DNA from: Clostridium caldaquaticum
GTDB lineage: Bacteria; Bacillota; Clostridia; Clostridiales; Clostridiaceae
NCBI RefSeq assembly: GCF_023806125.1
Contig: NZ_JAMSKT010000015.1
Location: 1-64,000 of the forward strand
Reading direction: 5' to 3'
DNA: 64,000 nucleotides
Position numbers and translations under genes: made by a program. Positions 36,893 to 45,132 of the stretch are shown piece after piece. Numbering within the stretch: the stretch's first letter is position 1; every line of letters starts with the position of its first letter. The notes under the pieces were generated by a model. The model did no database searches, was not told the DNA's origin, and saw nothing but the letters and a program-made list of their open reading frames with translations.

Positions 36893-39529
36893 ATGAGTGT
36901 AACAAATGTAGATGAACTTATCCAGAAGGTTAAAGAAGTAAGAGCGGCACAGAAAAAATTTGCTTTATACTCACAGGAACAGGTTGATGAGATATTCAGG
37001 CAGGCTGCTATGGCGGCAAATAACGCAAGAATAGAGCTTGCAAAAATGGCTGTTGAAGAAACCGGAATGGGAATTGTAGAGGATAAGGTTATAAAAAATC
37101 ACTTTGCAGCTGAGTATATATATAACCAGTATAAAGATGAAAAAACTTGTGGAGTTATAAGCAGGGACGAATCTTTTGGTATTGAAAAGATAGCAGAACC
37201 AATAGGAGTTGTTGCAGCTGTAATACCAACTACAAATCCAACCTCAACTGCAATTTTTAAATCATTAATAGCTTTAAAAACAAGAAATGCTATAATATTT
37301 TCTCCACATCCAAGAGCTAAAAATTCAACTATAGCTGCAGCTAAGATTATACTTGAGGCAGCTGTAAAAGCTGGAGCTCCTGAAGGAATAATCGGATGGA
37401 TTGATGAACCATCACTGGAAATGACTCATACTCTTATGAGCGAAAGCGATATAATATTAGCAACTGGAGGACCAGGGCTTGTAAAAGCAGCTTATTCTTC
37501 TGGAAGACCTGCAATTGGTGTTGGTGCTGGAAATACACCAGCTATTATAGATGAAACAGCTCACATAAAAATGGCTGTAAGTTCCATACTTTTATCTAAA
37601 ACTTTTGATAATGGAGTAATATGTGCTTCTGAGCAGTCAGTTATAGTATTAGATGAAGTTTATAATGAGGTTATTGAAGAGTTTAAAGAACGAGGTGCTT
37701 ATATTTTAAAAGGAGAAGAAATAGATAAGGTTAGGAAAATAATATTAAAGGAGAATTTGCAGTTAAACGCAGATATAGTAGGCCAAACTGCTTATAAAAT
37801 AGCTAAAATGGCGGGGTTAGAAGTACCTGTAACTTCTAAAGTTTTAATAGGAGAAGTAGAAAATGTAGATATTAAAGAAGCTTTTGCTCATGAAAAATTA
37901 TCTCCTGTGCTTGGAATGTATAGAGCTAAAAACTTTGACCATGCACTGCAATTAGCTGTCAAACTTATTGAATTAGGTGGATTTGGTCATACTTCAGTTC
38001 TTTATACAGACCAGGTTAAATCAAGAGATAGAATTGAAAAGTTTGGAGCTTATATGAAGACTGGAAGAACTATAGTTAATATGCCTGCTTCTCAGGGGGC
38101 TATAGGAGATATTTATAACTTTAAGCTAGCTCCTTCTTTAACTCTTGGCTGCGGAAGCTGGGGAGGTAACTCTGTATCAGAAAACGTAGGAGTTAAACAT
38201 CTCTTAAATATTAAGAGTGTAGCTGAGAGGAGAGAAAATATGCTTTGGTTCAGAGTTCCTGAAAAAATTTACTTTAAATTTGGTTGCCTTCCAATAGCTC
38301 TTAGAGAATTAAAGGAAATGCATAAGAAAAGAGCTTTTATTGTTACAGACAAAGTTTTATTTGACTTAGGCTTTGTAGATTTAGTTACTAATGTACTTGA
38401 GGACATAGGACTGGAATTTAAGATATTTTTTGATGTTGAACCAGATCCTACCTTGGCTACAGCAAGAAAAGGTGCTCAGGAAATGGTTTCCTTTAAACCT
38501 GATGTAATAATTGCAGTAGGTGGAGGGTCACCTATGGATGCAGCTAAGATTATGTGGGTTTTATATGAGCATCCGGAAGTAAGGTTTGAAGATTTAGCAA
38601 TGAGATTTATGGATATAAGAAAAAGAGTATATACATTCCCTAAGCTGGGAGAGAAAGCTATGATGGTTTCTATACCGACTTCAGCAGGAACTGGTTCAGA
38701 GGTAACCCCTTTTGCAGTTATAACTGATGAAAAGACAGGAATTAAATATCCACTGGCTGATTACGAGCTTACACCAGATATGGCTATTATCGATGCAGAA
38801 CTTATGATGAATATGCCAAAAGGTTTAACAGCAGCTTCTGGTATAGATGCTTTGACACATGCTATAGAAACCTATGTTTCAGTACTTGCTTCAGAATATA
38901 CTAATGGCCTTGCTTTGGAGGCTATCAGATTAATATTTAAATATCTTCCTGTAGCTTATAATGAAGGTACAACTAATGTTAAAGCAAGAGAAAAGATGGC
39001 TCATGCAGCAACAATGGCAGGTATGGCTTTTGCTAACGCATTTTTAGGTGTATGTCATTCTATGGCTCACAAGTTAGGTGCAATGCATCATGTGCCTCAT
39101 GGTATAGCAAATGGAATGCTTATAAATGAAGTTATAAGATTCAATGCAGTAGATAATCCTAGAAAGCAGACTGCATTTCCACAATATAAATATCCAAATG
39201 CCAAGTGGAGATATGCTCAAATTGCTGACTATCTAAGACTCGGAGGTAAAGATGAGGATGAAAAAATAAATAATCTGATTAAGGAAATAGATGATTTAAA
39301 AGCTAAAGTAAATATTCCAAAAACTATAAAAGAATTTGGAATATCTGAGCAAAAGTTTTATGCTACACTTGATGAAATGGCAGAATCAGCTTTTGATGAT
39401 CAATGTACAGGAGCTAATCCGAGATATCCATTGATTTGTGAATTAAAGCAGATGTATATAAATGCTTTTGAAGGAACCCCAGGCAATACAGGAAAATGCG
39501 AAGAAAAATTTGAAGAAGAAATGCATTAA
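36893..39529 (+). CDS. adhE2: Bifunctional acetaldehyde-CoA/alcohol dehydrogenase AdhE (copy 2)
   Basis: This 878-residue tandem paralogue of the preceding gene is identical over long stretches, by eye about four residues in five. Catalytic text is intact: [51 protein letters not shown] and [17 protein letters not shown]. It has a longer C-terminal tail (NTGKCEEKFEEEMH) and scattered changes such as one extra residue after KIILKE. GAGAGGTG precedes the ATG. The 80 bases after the adhE1 terminator show no Rex-like site, so its control probably differs. Confidence 0.97.
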   Translation: MSVTNVDELIQKVKEVRAAQKKFALYSQEQVDEIFRQAAMAANNARIELAKMAVEETGMGIVEDKVIKNHFAAEYIYNQYKDEKTCGVISRDESFGIEKIAEPIGVVAAVIPTTNPTSTAIFKSLIALKTRNAIIFSPHPRAKNSTIAAAKIILEAAVKAGAPEGIIGWIDEPSLEMTHTLMSESDIILATGGPGLVKAAYSSGRPAIGVGAGNTPAIIDETAHIKMAVSSILLSKTFDNGVICASEQSVIVLDEVYNEVIEEFKERGAYILKGEEIDKVRKIILKENLQLNADIVGQTAYKIAKMAGLEVPVTSKVLIGEVENVDIKEAFAHEKLSPVLGMYRAKNFDHALQLAVKLIELGGFGHTSVLYTDQVKSRDRIEKFGAYMKTGRTIVNMPASQGAIGDIYNFKLAPSLTLGCGSWGGNSVSENVGVKHLLNIKSVAERRENMLWFRVPEKIYFKFGCLPIALRELKEMHKKRAFIVTDKVLFDLGFVDLVTNVLEDIGLEFKIFFDVEPDPTLATARKGAQEMVSFKPDVIIAVGGGSPMDAAKIMWVLYEHPEVRFEDLAMRFMDIRKRVYTFPKLGEKAMMVSIPTSAGTGSEVTPFAVITDEKTGIKYPLADYELTPDMAIIDAELMMNMPKGLTAASGIDALTHAIETYVSVLASEYTNGLALEAIRLIFKYLPVAYNEGTTNVKAREKMAHAATMAGMAFANAFLGVCHSMAHKLGAMHHVPHGIANGMLINEVIRFNAVDNPRKQTAFPQYKYPNAKWRYAQIADYLRLGGKDEDEKINNLIKEIDDLKAKVNIPKTIKEFGISEQKFYATLDEMAESAFDDQCTGANPRYPLICELKQMYINAFEGTPGNTGKCEEKFEEEMH

Positions 39530-39532
39530 AAG

Positions 39533-39571
39533 TAAGGGCAGTTTGCTTTTTAGTGAACTGTCCTTAAATTT
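39533..39571 (+). terminator. Terminator of adhE2
   Basis: AAGGGCAGTT pairs with AACTGTCCTT (one G-U) around a 12-base loop. The T tract (AAATTTT) is weak. Confidence 0.6.
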
Positions 39572-39684
39572 TATATAAAGTAATTGTAAATTTTATAGTT
39601 TTGCAGACAAATTAATGTGAAAATATGTTAAAATATAATTGTAAATGGTTTCTAAAAAATAAGATATAGGAGAACGAAGACAGT

Positions 39685-40134
39685 ATGAATATAGCATTTT
39701 TTCTTACGCCTAAAAGTGATGTTGTTTATGAGACTCAAAATTCAACAATGAGACAGGTTATTGAAAGAATGGAGTATCATAAATATACTGCAGTTCCTAT
39801 TATTGATGAGAAGGGGCGGTATGTAGGCACACTTACAGAAGGTGATTTGCTCAGAAAGTTAAAAAATACACCAGAATTAAGTATTAAAGATACAAGCAGT
39901 ATTAAAGTATGTGATATACCAAGAAAAGTTATAAATAAACCTGTATTTATAGATGCTAGTATGGAAAGCCTTATAAATTTGGCTATAAATCAGAATTTTG
40001 TGCCTGTTATAGATGATAATGGTGTGTTTATAGGTATAATTAAAAGAAGCGACATTATTAATTATTTCTACAATTTTGTTGTAAAACCAGAAAGAGAAAC
40101 TTTATTAAAATCTAGTTGTACTAACGCCAAGTAA
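39685..40134 (+). CDS. CBS-domain pair protein
   Basis: The 149-residue protein consists of two CBS domains. The first (about 18-70) has YTAVPIIDEKGRYVGTLTEGD and the second (about 85-140) has FVPVIDDNGVFIGIIKRSDI. CBS pairs bind adenosine nucleotides such as AMP, ATP or SAM and usually regulate a partner; there is no attached enzyme domain here. TAGGAGAACG precedes the ATG. Its place after the adhE genes could suggest an energy-sensing role, but no direct link is visible. Only a weak hairpin follows at about 40150-40173. Confidence 0.85.
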   Translation: MNIAFFLTPKSDVVYETQNSTMRQVIERMEYHKYTAVPIIDEKGRYVGTLTEGDLLRKLKNTPELSIKDTSSIKVCDIPRKVINKPVFIDASMESLINLAINQNFVPVIDDNGVFIGIIKRSDIINYFYNFVVKPERETLLKSSCTNAK

Positions 40135-40232
40135 CAACACAGAAGTGGAAGGGTTAAATCTCACACTTTTTTTATATATTTTGTTATAATTGATTTGAAA
40201 TAATATTTTTAATGTTGTTGAGGTGAATTGAA

Positions 40233-40874
40233 ATGGATAAAAACTTAAAATTTGTTCAAGAACAAATGATAAAGCGAACTATGGAAAATTTGGAAAAGAA
40301 TAATATGGAAGCTTTTTATGTAGAGGATGAAGTAGGAGTAATCAAAAAAATTAGTGAATTTGTAAAAGAAGGAGATACAGTTTCTGTTGGAGGTTCACAA
40401 ACACTTTTTGAAACTGGCGTAATAGATTTTTTAAGAAGCGGAAAATTTAATTTTCTCGACAGGTATGCAGGAAATTTAAATGCAGAAGAAATTAAAGAAA
40501 TATATAGAAAAAGTTTTTTTGCTGATGTATATTTAACAAGTACTAATGCACTAACTGAAAATGGAGAATTATATAATGTTGACGGTAATGGAAATAGAGT
40601 TGCTGCCATGCTTTACGGACCAGATTCTGTTATTGTTATAGCAGGAGTAAATAAGATAGTAAAAGATTTGGAAGCTGCCATTCTAAGAAACAAGCAAATA
40701 GCTGCTCCGGCAAATAATATAAGATTAAATAGAAATAATCCGTGCACTAAGGTTGGATACTGTATGGAATGTAAAAGTCCTGAAAGAATATGTAATGAAT
40801 ATGTACTTATTAGAAGACAAGGCAAAAAAGGAAGAATAAAGGTTATAATAGTAGGAAAAGAATTAGGTTATTAA
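40233..40874 (+). CDS. LUD-domain (LutC/YkgG-like) protein
   Basis: The 213-residue protein matches stand-alone LUD domains: SVGGSQTLFETGVIDFLR, DVYLTSTNALTENGEL, YNVDGNGNRVAAMLYGPDSV and IVIAGVNKIVKD. A Cys-rich segment (NPCTKVGYCMECKSPERICN) may bind a metal. LUD proteins LutB and LutC take part in lactate oxidation, but this gene has no lutA or lutB neighbour, so substrate and function are open. GAGGTGAATTG precedes the ATG. Confidence 0.85.
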   Translation: MDKNLKFVQEQMIKRTMENLEKNNMEAFYVEDEVGVIKKISEFVKEGDTVSVGGSQTLFETGVIDFLRSGKFNFLDRYAGNLNAEEIKEIYRKSFFADVYLTSTNALTENGELYNVDGNGNRVAAMLYGPDSVIVIAGVNKIVKDLEAAILRNKQIAAPANNIRLNRNNPCTKVGYCMECKSPERICNEYVLIRRQGKKGRIKVIIVGKELGY

Positions 40875-40946
40875 AGTAAATATTAGAGTTCATACTTGCA
40901 CATAATATTATCGAGTACTTTAATATAAGAAAGGAAGGATATTATT

Positions 40947-41159
40947 ATGTCTAACAGAAGCCACATATGTTTAAACAAGCTAGACAAGGTTCCAGCAGGA
41001 AAGCCTTTTGAATATAAAGATATTGTTCAAGATGATTTTGCACTTGAAAACCATACAGAAGATGGAAAAAGGTTTAAAGCTGAAGTTGAACAGGGAATGT
41101 ACAGCAATGTAAAAATAGAAAAGGATACTGGAAGTCATTTGCTGTATAGAAAGTTATAA
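40947..41159 (+). CDS. Hypothetical protein, 70 residues
   Basis: A small soluble protein beginning MSNRSHICLNKLDKVPAGKP and ending DTGSHLLYRKL, with mixed charge and no membrane segment. AAGGAAGGA precedes the ATG and a terminator follows, so the gene is likely real. I do not recognise the family. Confidence 0.75.
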   Translation: MSNRSHICLNKLDKVPAGKPFEYKDIVQDDFALENHTEDGKRFKAEVEQGMYSNVKIEKDTGSHLLYRKL

Positions 41160-41163
41160 AATA

Positions 41164-41199
41164 ATGGCTGGAGTTCATTCTCTAGCCTTATTTTTTTTG
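41164..41199 (+). terminator. Terminator after the 70-residue protein
   Basis: TGGCTGGAG pairs with CTCTAGCC (one G-U) and is followed by TTATTTTTTTT. Confidence 0.8.
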
Positions 41200-41259
41200 A
41201 TATAATATATATAATATATATTTTTAAATGTATTTATCAAAGGGAAATTTTAATACATT

Positions 41260-41280
41260 ATGTAAGAATGGAGTTTACAT
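41260..41280. promoter_or_regulatory. Inverted repeat upstream of the NTPase-LexA fusion
   Basis: ATGTAA and TTACAT flank nine bases, about 55 bases before the start codon. Two TATAAT-like hexamers (41201-41206 and 41210-41215) lie upstream, so the repeat would sit in the early leader. It does not match the Gram-positive LexA box. Confidence 0.35.
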
Positions 41281-41333
41281 ATATATAAAAAATAATAAAT
41301 TAATAGATTAATCGTAATAAGGAGGAGGGTATT

Positions 41334-42827
41334 ATGCAGTTAGATGCAGTTCAAAATAAAATAGTTAGAAGCAGGCCCTTAGGAATAAGTTTGCTAAAGG
41401 GCACAAGTGGTTCAGGAAAGACAACAACTGCAGTATATAGAGCCCTTTACCTAAAGAATAACTATTGTCTTTATAATGAGGATAAAATTTTAATTTTAGC
41501 TAAAGACAGCATAAATAGAGATGATATACGAGAAAAATATAATAAAATAGAAGATGAAACTAAAGTTGATTATAAAACTTTGTTTAGCAATAATATAGAT
41601 AGAGTTGATGTATTTACTATAGGAGATATTATAAATAGATTTTATTTTGAATATACAAACAGTACAAAGCAGTGGTTTAAAATTCTTCAGGAAGATAAAG
41701 AGAAGAACGAGATTATTGCAGAATGCACTAAATTTTTAAAAAGAAAGTATGGAGTAAGTAAAATTCTAGATAATAAATATTTAGATTTTTTAAGAGAAGA
41801 AATATCATGGATTAAAGCTTGTGGTTATGACAAAATAGAAGATTATCAAATCGCTGATAGAATTGGCAGAAAAGCAAAAAAAGACTTTGGACCAGCAAGA
41901 TTTTTAAAAAATTCAAAGGAAAGAGAAATTATTTTTGAACTTTTAGAAAGTTATAATCATAAGTTGCAAAGTAGCAGTTTAATAGATTATGAAGATATAT
42001 GCAGCCTTGCTTTAAAAAGAGTACAAAGTGCAATGGGAAATAAATATACTCATATTTTAGTAGATGAAGCGCAGGTTCTTACTAAAACTCAGATAGATTT
42101 TATAAAAAAGCTGCTTATTTCTAAAACTTATTCTAGTATTACTTTTATAATAAATAAAACAGAGAAAGTGAATTCTAATTCATGGTTTATAAAAGGAAGA
42201 AAACTTTGCAATCTGGATTTAGGAAATAAAGTTAAAAACTATATATTATCTAAGACATACATAGATAAGGCAGAGAAGAAAATAATAGATATGGGTAAAC
42301 AAAAAGAAATAAATATTTCTATGGAAAATTTTCAATATATTGATTTAAAATATCATAGAACATATGATTTTAAAAGGGATTACAATACAATAGATGAAAT
42401 ATTTATAGTTGAAGGTGATAAAGAAGAGAGTTTAAAAGGAGATGCCTTAAAAGCAGTACCGGTATATAGCGATATTGCAGCAGGAGAACCAATAATGATA
42501 AATGATGAGATGGAGTCTGAATTTTATCTTCCACAGTATTGGTTTAAAGGGATAAAGGATTGTTTTATATTAAAGGTTAAAGGAGATAGTATGATAGGAG
42601 CAGATATATTTGATGGTGATTATGTTGTTATAAGAAAGCAATCTACTGCTCAAAAGGGAGATATAGTAGCTGTTGATTTAGAGGGAAATGCTACTCTTAA
42701 GAGGTTAAGTTATCAAAACACTAATGTAGTACTTATGCCTGAAAATGATAAATACGAGCCTATTTTTATCCATGATAAACAAGCTTCTGTGCTTGGAATT
42801 GCTGTAGGGATTATAAAAAATAGATAA
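41334..42827 (+). CDS. UvrD-like NTPase fused to a LexA-type S24 self-cleavage domain
   Basis: The 497-residue protein joins two families. Residues 1-310 resemble the N-terminal half of UvrD/Rep helicases: Walker A LLKGTSGSGKTTTAVYRAL (21-39) and Walker B THILVDEAQVLT (239-250). Later UvrD motifs (the GDxxQ and arginine-finger regions) are not recognisable. Residues 375-497 are LexA/UmuD-like: a candidate cleavage pair Ala383-Gly384 in SDIAAGEP, Ser419 in VKGDSMIGADIFDGD and Lys456 in GNATLKRL. Distances 36 and 37 match LexA (35 and 37). There is no helix-turn-helix. RecA-stimulated autocleavage is inferred. AAGGAGGAGGG precedes the ATG; the gene is monocistronic. Confidence 0.85.
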   Translation: MQLDAVQNKIVRSRPLGISLLKGTSGSGKTTTAVYRALYLKNNYCLYNEDKILILAKDSINRDDIREKYNKIEDETKVDYKTLFSNNIDRVDVFTIGDIINRFYFEYTNSTKQWFKILQEDKEKNEIIAECTKFLKRKYGVSKILDNKYLDFLREEISWIKACGYDKIEDYQIADRIGRKAKKDFGPARFLKNSKEREIIFELLESYNHKLQSSSLIDYEDICSLALKRVQSAMGNKYTHILVDEAQVLTKTQIDFIKKLLISKTYSSITFIINKTEKVNSNSWFIKGRKLCNLDLGNKVKNYILSKTYIDKAEKKIIDMGKQKEINISMENFQYIDLKYHRTYDFKRDYNTIDEIFIVEGDKEESLKGDALKAVPVYSDIAAGEPIMINDEMESEFYLPQYWFKGIKDCFILKVKGDSMIGADIFDGDYVVIRKQSTAQKGDIVAVDLEGNATLKRLSYQNTNVVLMPENDKYEPIFIHDKQASVLGIAVGIIKNR

Positions 42828-42850
42828 GAATGGAAAATGAGGATATTTTA

Positions 42851-42891
42851 TTAAAGGAAGATAAAATTTTGTTTATCTTCCTTTAATTTTA
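42851..42891 (+). terminator. Terminator of the NTPase-LexA fusion gene
   Basis: A perfect 15-bp stem, TTAAAGGAAGATAAA / TTTATCTTCCTTTAA, has a short loop and runs into TTTTAT. Confidence 0.9.
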
Positions 42892-42976
42892 TAGAGTATT
42901 ATTTTAAAATCAGCACAAACTTATAGTACAAAGCAACACCAAATAAAAAATATAAAATTTTGAGGAGGAATTAATT

Positions 42977-43171
42977 ATGGCAAGCAGAAATAACAGAGCA
43001 TTAGTACCACAAGCTAAAGCAGGATTAGATAAATTTAAGATGGAAGCAGCAAGTGAAGTAGGAGTTAACCTTAAAGATGGTTACAATGGAGATTTAACTT
43101 CAAGAGAAGCTGGATCAGTAGGCGGACAAATGGTTAAGAAAATGGTTGAAGCTTACGAAAGAAACTTATAA
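42977..43171 (+). CDS. Alpha/beta-type small acid-soluble spore protein
   Basis: The 64-residue SASP coats spore DNA and protects it from UV and heat. Seen: FKMEAASEVGV, which holds the GPR protease recognition region with its E-[IV]-type cleavage context, and the conserved second block REAGSVGGQMVKKMVEAYE. GAGGAGG lies before the ATG. It is a single gene ending in a strong terminator. A forespore (sigma-G) promoter is expected, but I could not place one convincingly in 42892-42976. It proves that the host is a spore former. Confidence 0.96.
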   Translation: MASRNNRALVPQAKAGLDKFKMEAASEVGVNLKDGYNGDLTSREAGSVGGQMVKKMVEAYERNL

Positions 43172-43216
43172 TCCAACATATACTTGAAGTATAGGATTAA
43201 ATTCCATATTATAAGG

Positions 43217-43250
43217 AAGGGCTGGAACCTAATGGTTTTAGCCCTTTTTA
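43217..43250. terminator. Terminator between the SASP gene and a convergent gene
   Basis: AAGGGCTGGAACC pairs with GGTTTTAGCCCTT in a 13-bp stem (two G-U pairs) with a 4-base loop, then TTTTTA. Confidence 0.88.
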
Positions 43251-44159
43251 TATAAAATCTTTAAGCGGTTTCTGAAGAAGATTATCAATTTTATTACTTG
43301 AGAATTCATCTATTAACGTTTTTAATTCAGTACTTTCTAATAATTTAGTGTAATTTGTTTCTATAAAGCTGTTTATCAGTTTATTAATATTATTGGCTAA
43401 GATTTCAGAGTTTTCGTTTAGCAGAGAAAACTCATATTTAAGCATTTCTTCAGCTTTATTAATAACCATATTAATAAAATTTTCTGAAAGAAGTTTATTT
43501 GTTAAATTATTAGACATAGAGTTTACTAAGGATTTTCTGCCTTCTACTGGAAAGTAAACTGCAAATTCTGAAATTTTCTTTTTCATAAGATTATCAAGCT
43601 GACTATTAAGCATATTTATTATGTTTATTATATTTTTGGGATCATCTATATATTCATTTATAGCATCTAATATCTTTGTGTTAATGATATTTGCATTAAT
43701 AAATTTTGATGCCATTGGATTTATACTGTTTAATATTTTTATAATTTCTTCATTGATTTTTTTATCTATATTTTCACTTGTTAAAAATTTTTTAAGTGAA
43801 GCAACTATTTCCCCACTATTGTTGTATATATATACTTTAATACCATTAATAAACGCAGCAGGTATTATAGTGTCTAGAGTGCTATTTGAATTTTCAAGAG
43901 ATTTTAGATTACTATCTATAAATTTGTAAACATCCTGTTTTAAATCGCCATTTTTTAAAGACTCTGTTATTCTGACTTTGATATTTTCTTTAATATTTAT
44001 ATAACCTTCAGCCTCAAATAATGTTTCTTTTTTTAATAGTATGGTTTTCTTGAGTTCTTCATTAATAAGGGAAGTTATGTTTTCTTTAAACTTATAACTG
44101 CTTAATATATCAAATATAAATTTATTTAACTGAGTTTTAAATTCTATAGTTTTATCCAT
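43248..44159 (-). CDS. Helical protein, unknown function (DUF445-like flavour)
   Basis: The 303-residue protein is rich in Asn, Ile, Lys, Leu and Glu and looks almost entirely alpha-helical. Repeated patterns such as SLINEELKKTILLKKE and NKIDNLLQKPLKDF recall the helical arms of DUF445 proteins. Unlike those it has no membrane segment at either end. GAGGAGGTG lies nine bases before the ATG at 44159; a start 18 bases upstream would overlap that site. No assigned function. The divergent neighbour is the 22-residue-repeat gene, separated by about 180 bases. Confidence 0.65.
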   Translation of the reverse strand: MDKTIEFKTQLNKFIFDILSSYKFKENITSLINEELKKTILLKKETLFEAEGYINIKENIKVRITESLKNGDLKQDVYKFIDSNLKSLENSNSTLDTIIPAAFINGIKVYIYNNSGEIVASLKKFLTSENIDKKINEEIIKILNSINPMASKFINANIINTKILDAINEYIDDPKNIINIINMLNSQLDNLMKKKISEFAVYFPVEGRKSLVNSMSNNLTNKLLSENFINMVINKAEEMLKYEFSLLNENSEILANNINKLINSFIETNYTKLLESTELKTLIDEFSSNKIDNLLQKPLKDFI

Positions 44160-44339
44160 TTCAGAGCACCTCCTCATAAAATCTTCTTTATAAGTATATT
44201 ATAATATTTTTAATAGTAGTATTTAAAAATACCAATTATCATAGTTTTCATTTAATTTTTGTGAATTTATATTATAATAGTATTTGAATAAGAATTATTT
44301 ATTAATAAATTTTATAATGGGGTGTATTTATATATATAT

Positions 44340-45116
44340 ATGGATGTCAGTAAAGTTATGCAAATAATTGAAAGGGACCCTTATTATATAAGAGTTGTTG
44401 AAAATCCTTCAGAAGAAATGATTTCTGCAGCTGTAAGGAAAAATGGAGTATTGTTAAAGTATTTTAAAAATTCTTCTGAGGAAATAAAATGGAAGGCTTT
44501 AAAATCAAATGTTTGGGCTATGGAATATATAGATGAGCCTAGCGAAGAAATGTGCGTTTATGCTGTACAGAAAGCCTGGAATACTTTAAAATTAATTAAG
44601 AATCCTTCAGAAAGGACGATAAGAGAAGCAATAGGTGTGAAAGGCTGGGCAATACAGTATTTGGATAATCCTTCTGAAGAATTGCAAGCTTTAGCAGTAA
44701 ATAAGGATTGGGATTGTATACAGTATATAAAGGAGCCTTCGGAATATATTCAGCTTCTTGCTGTTAACAAGCATTTTAGTGCTATAAAATATATAAAAAA
44801 TCCTACTTTAAAGGTTAAGAGGGCAGCTATTTTTAAAAATGCAGAAGCTGTTTTGTATATGAAAGAAATAGATGATGAAACCAAGCTTCTTTTTGCAGCA
44901 GATAATATAGATGTAGTAAAATACATAAAAGATATTGATATAAAAGCTTTGGAGATAGTTTTGAAAAAAAAGCTAAGTGATGAAAATATCAGTAACAATT
45001 ATGTTATTAATTTTATTAATTGTCATTCATTAAATATAAATAAAACTAGGTTTATATACAACTATGGAAGCAAAGCTGCCAAAAGAGCTTTAGTAGATTA
45101 CAAATTGAGTGTATAA
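44340..45116 (+). CDS. 22-residue helical repeat protein (DUF4116-like)
   Basis: The 258-residue protein is built of about eight repeats of 22 residues with the pattern NPSEE-x5-AV-x-K-x4-IQYIK; good copies are NPSEELQALAVNKDWDCIQY and EPSEYIQLLAVNKHFSAIKY. Such arrays form helical solenoids resembling DUF4116 proteins and usually bind other proteins. A 60-residue tail (NFINCHSLNINKTRFIYNYG) lacks the repeat. The start is uncertain: the ATG at 44340 is 15 bases from GGGGTG, while a GTG at 44322 overlaps that site. Sixteen bases separate it from the MoxR gene, so it is probably co-transcribed and may be its adaptor or substrate receptor. Confidence 0.75.
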   Translation: MDVSKVMQIIERDPYYIRVVENPSEEMISAAVRKNGVLLKYFKNSSEEIKWKALKSNVWAMEYIDEPSEEMCVYAVQKAWNTLKLIKNPSERTIREAIGVKGWAIQYLDNPSEELQALAVNKDWDCIQYIKEPSEYIQLLAVNKHFSAIKYIKNPTLKVKRAAIFKNAEAVLYMKEIDDETKLLFAADNIDVVKYIKDIDIKALEIVLKKKLSDENISNNYVINFINCHSLNINKTRFIYNYGSKAAKRALVDYKLSV

Positions 45117-45132
45117 AACAAGGAGTATTACT

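Noticed and set aside
40150-40173. Hairpin AAGTG/CACTT before TTTTTTTAT after the CBS gene
   Set aside because: The stem has only five pairs with a long loop; it may terminate weakly but is not safe to annotate.
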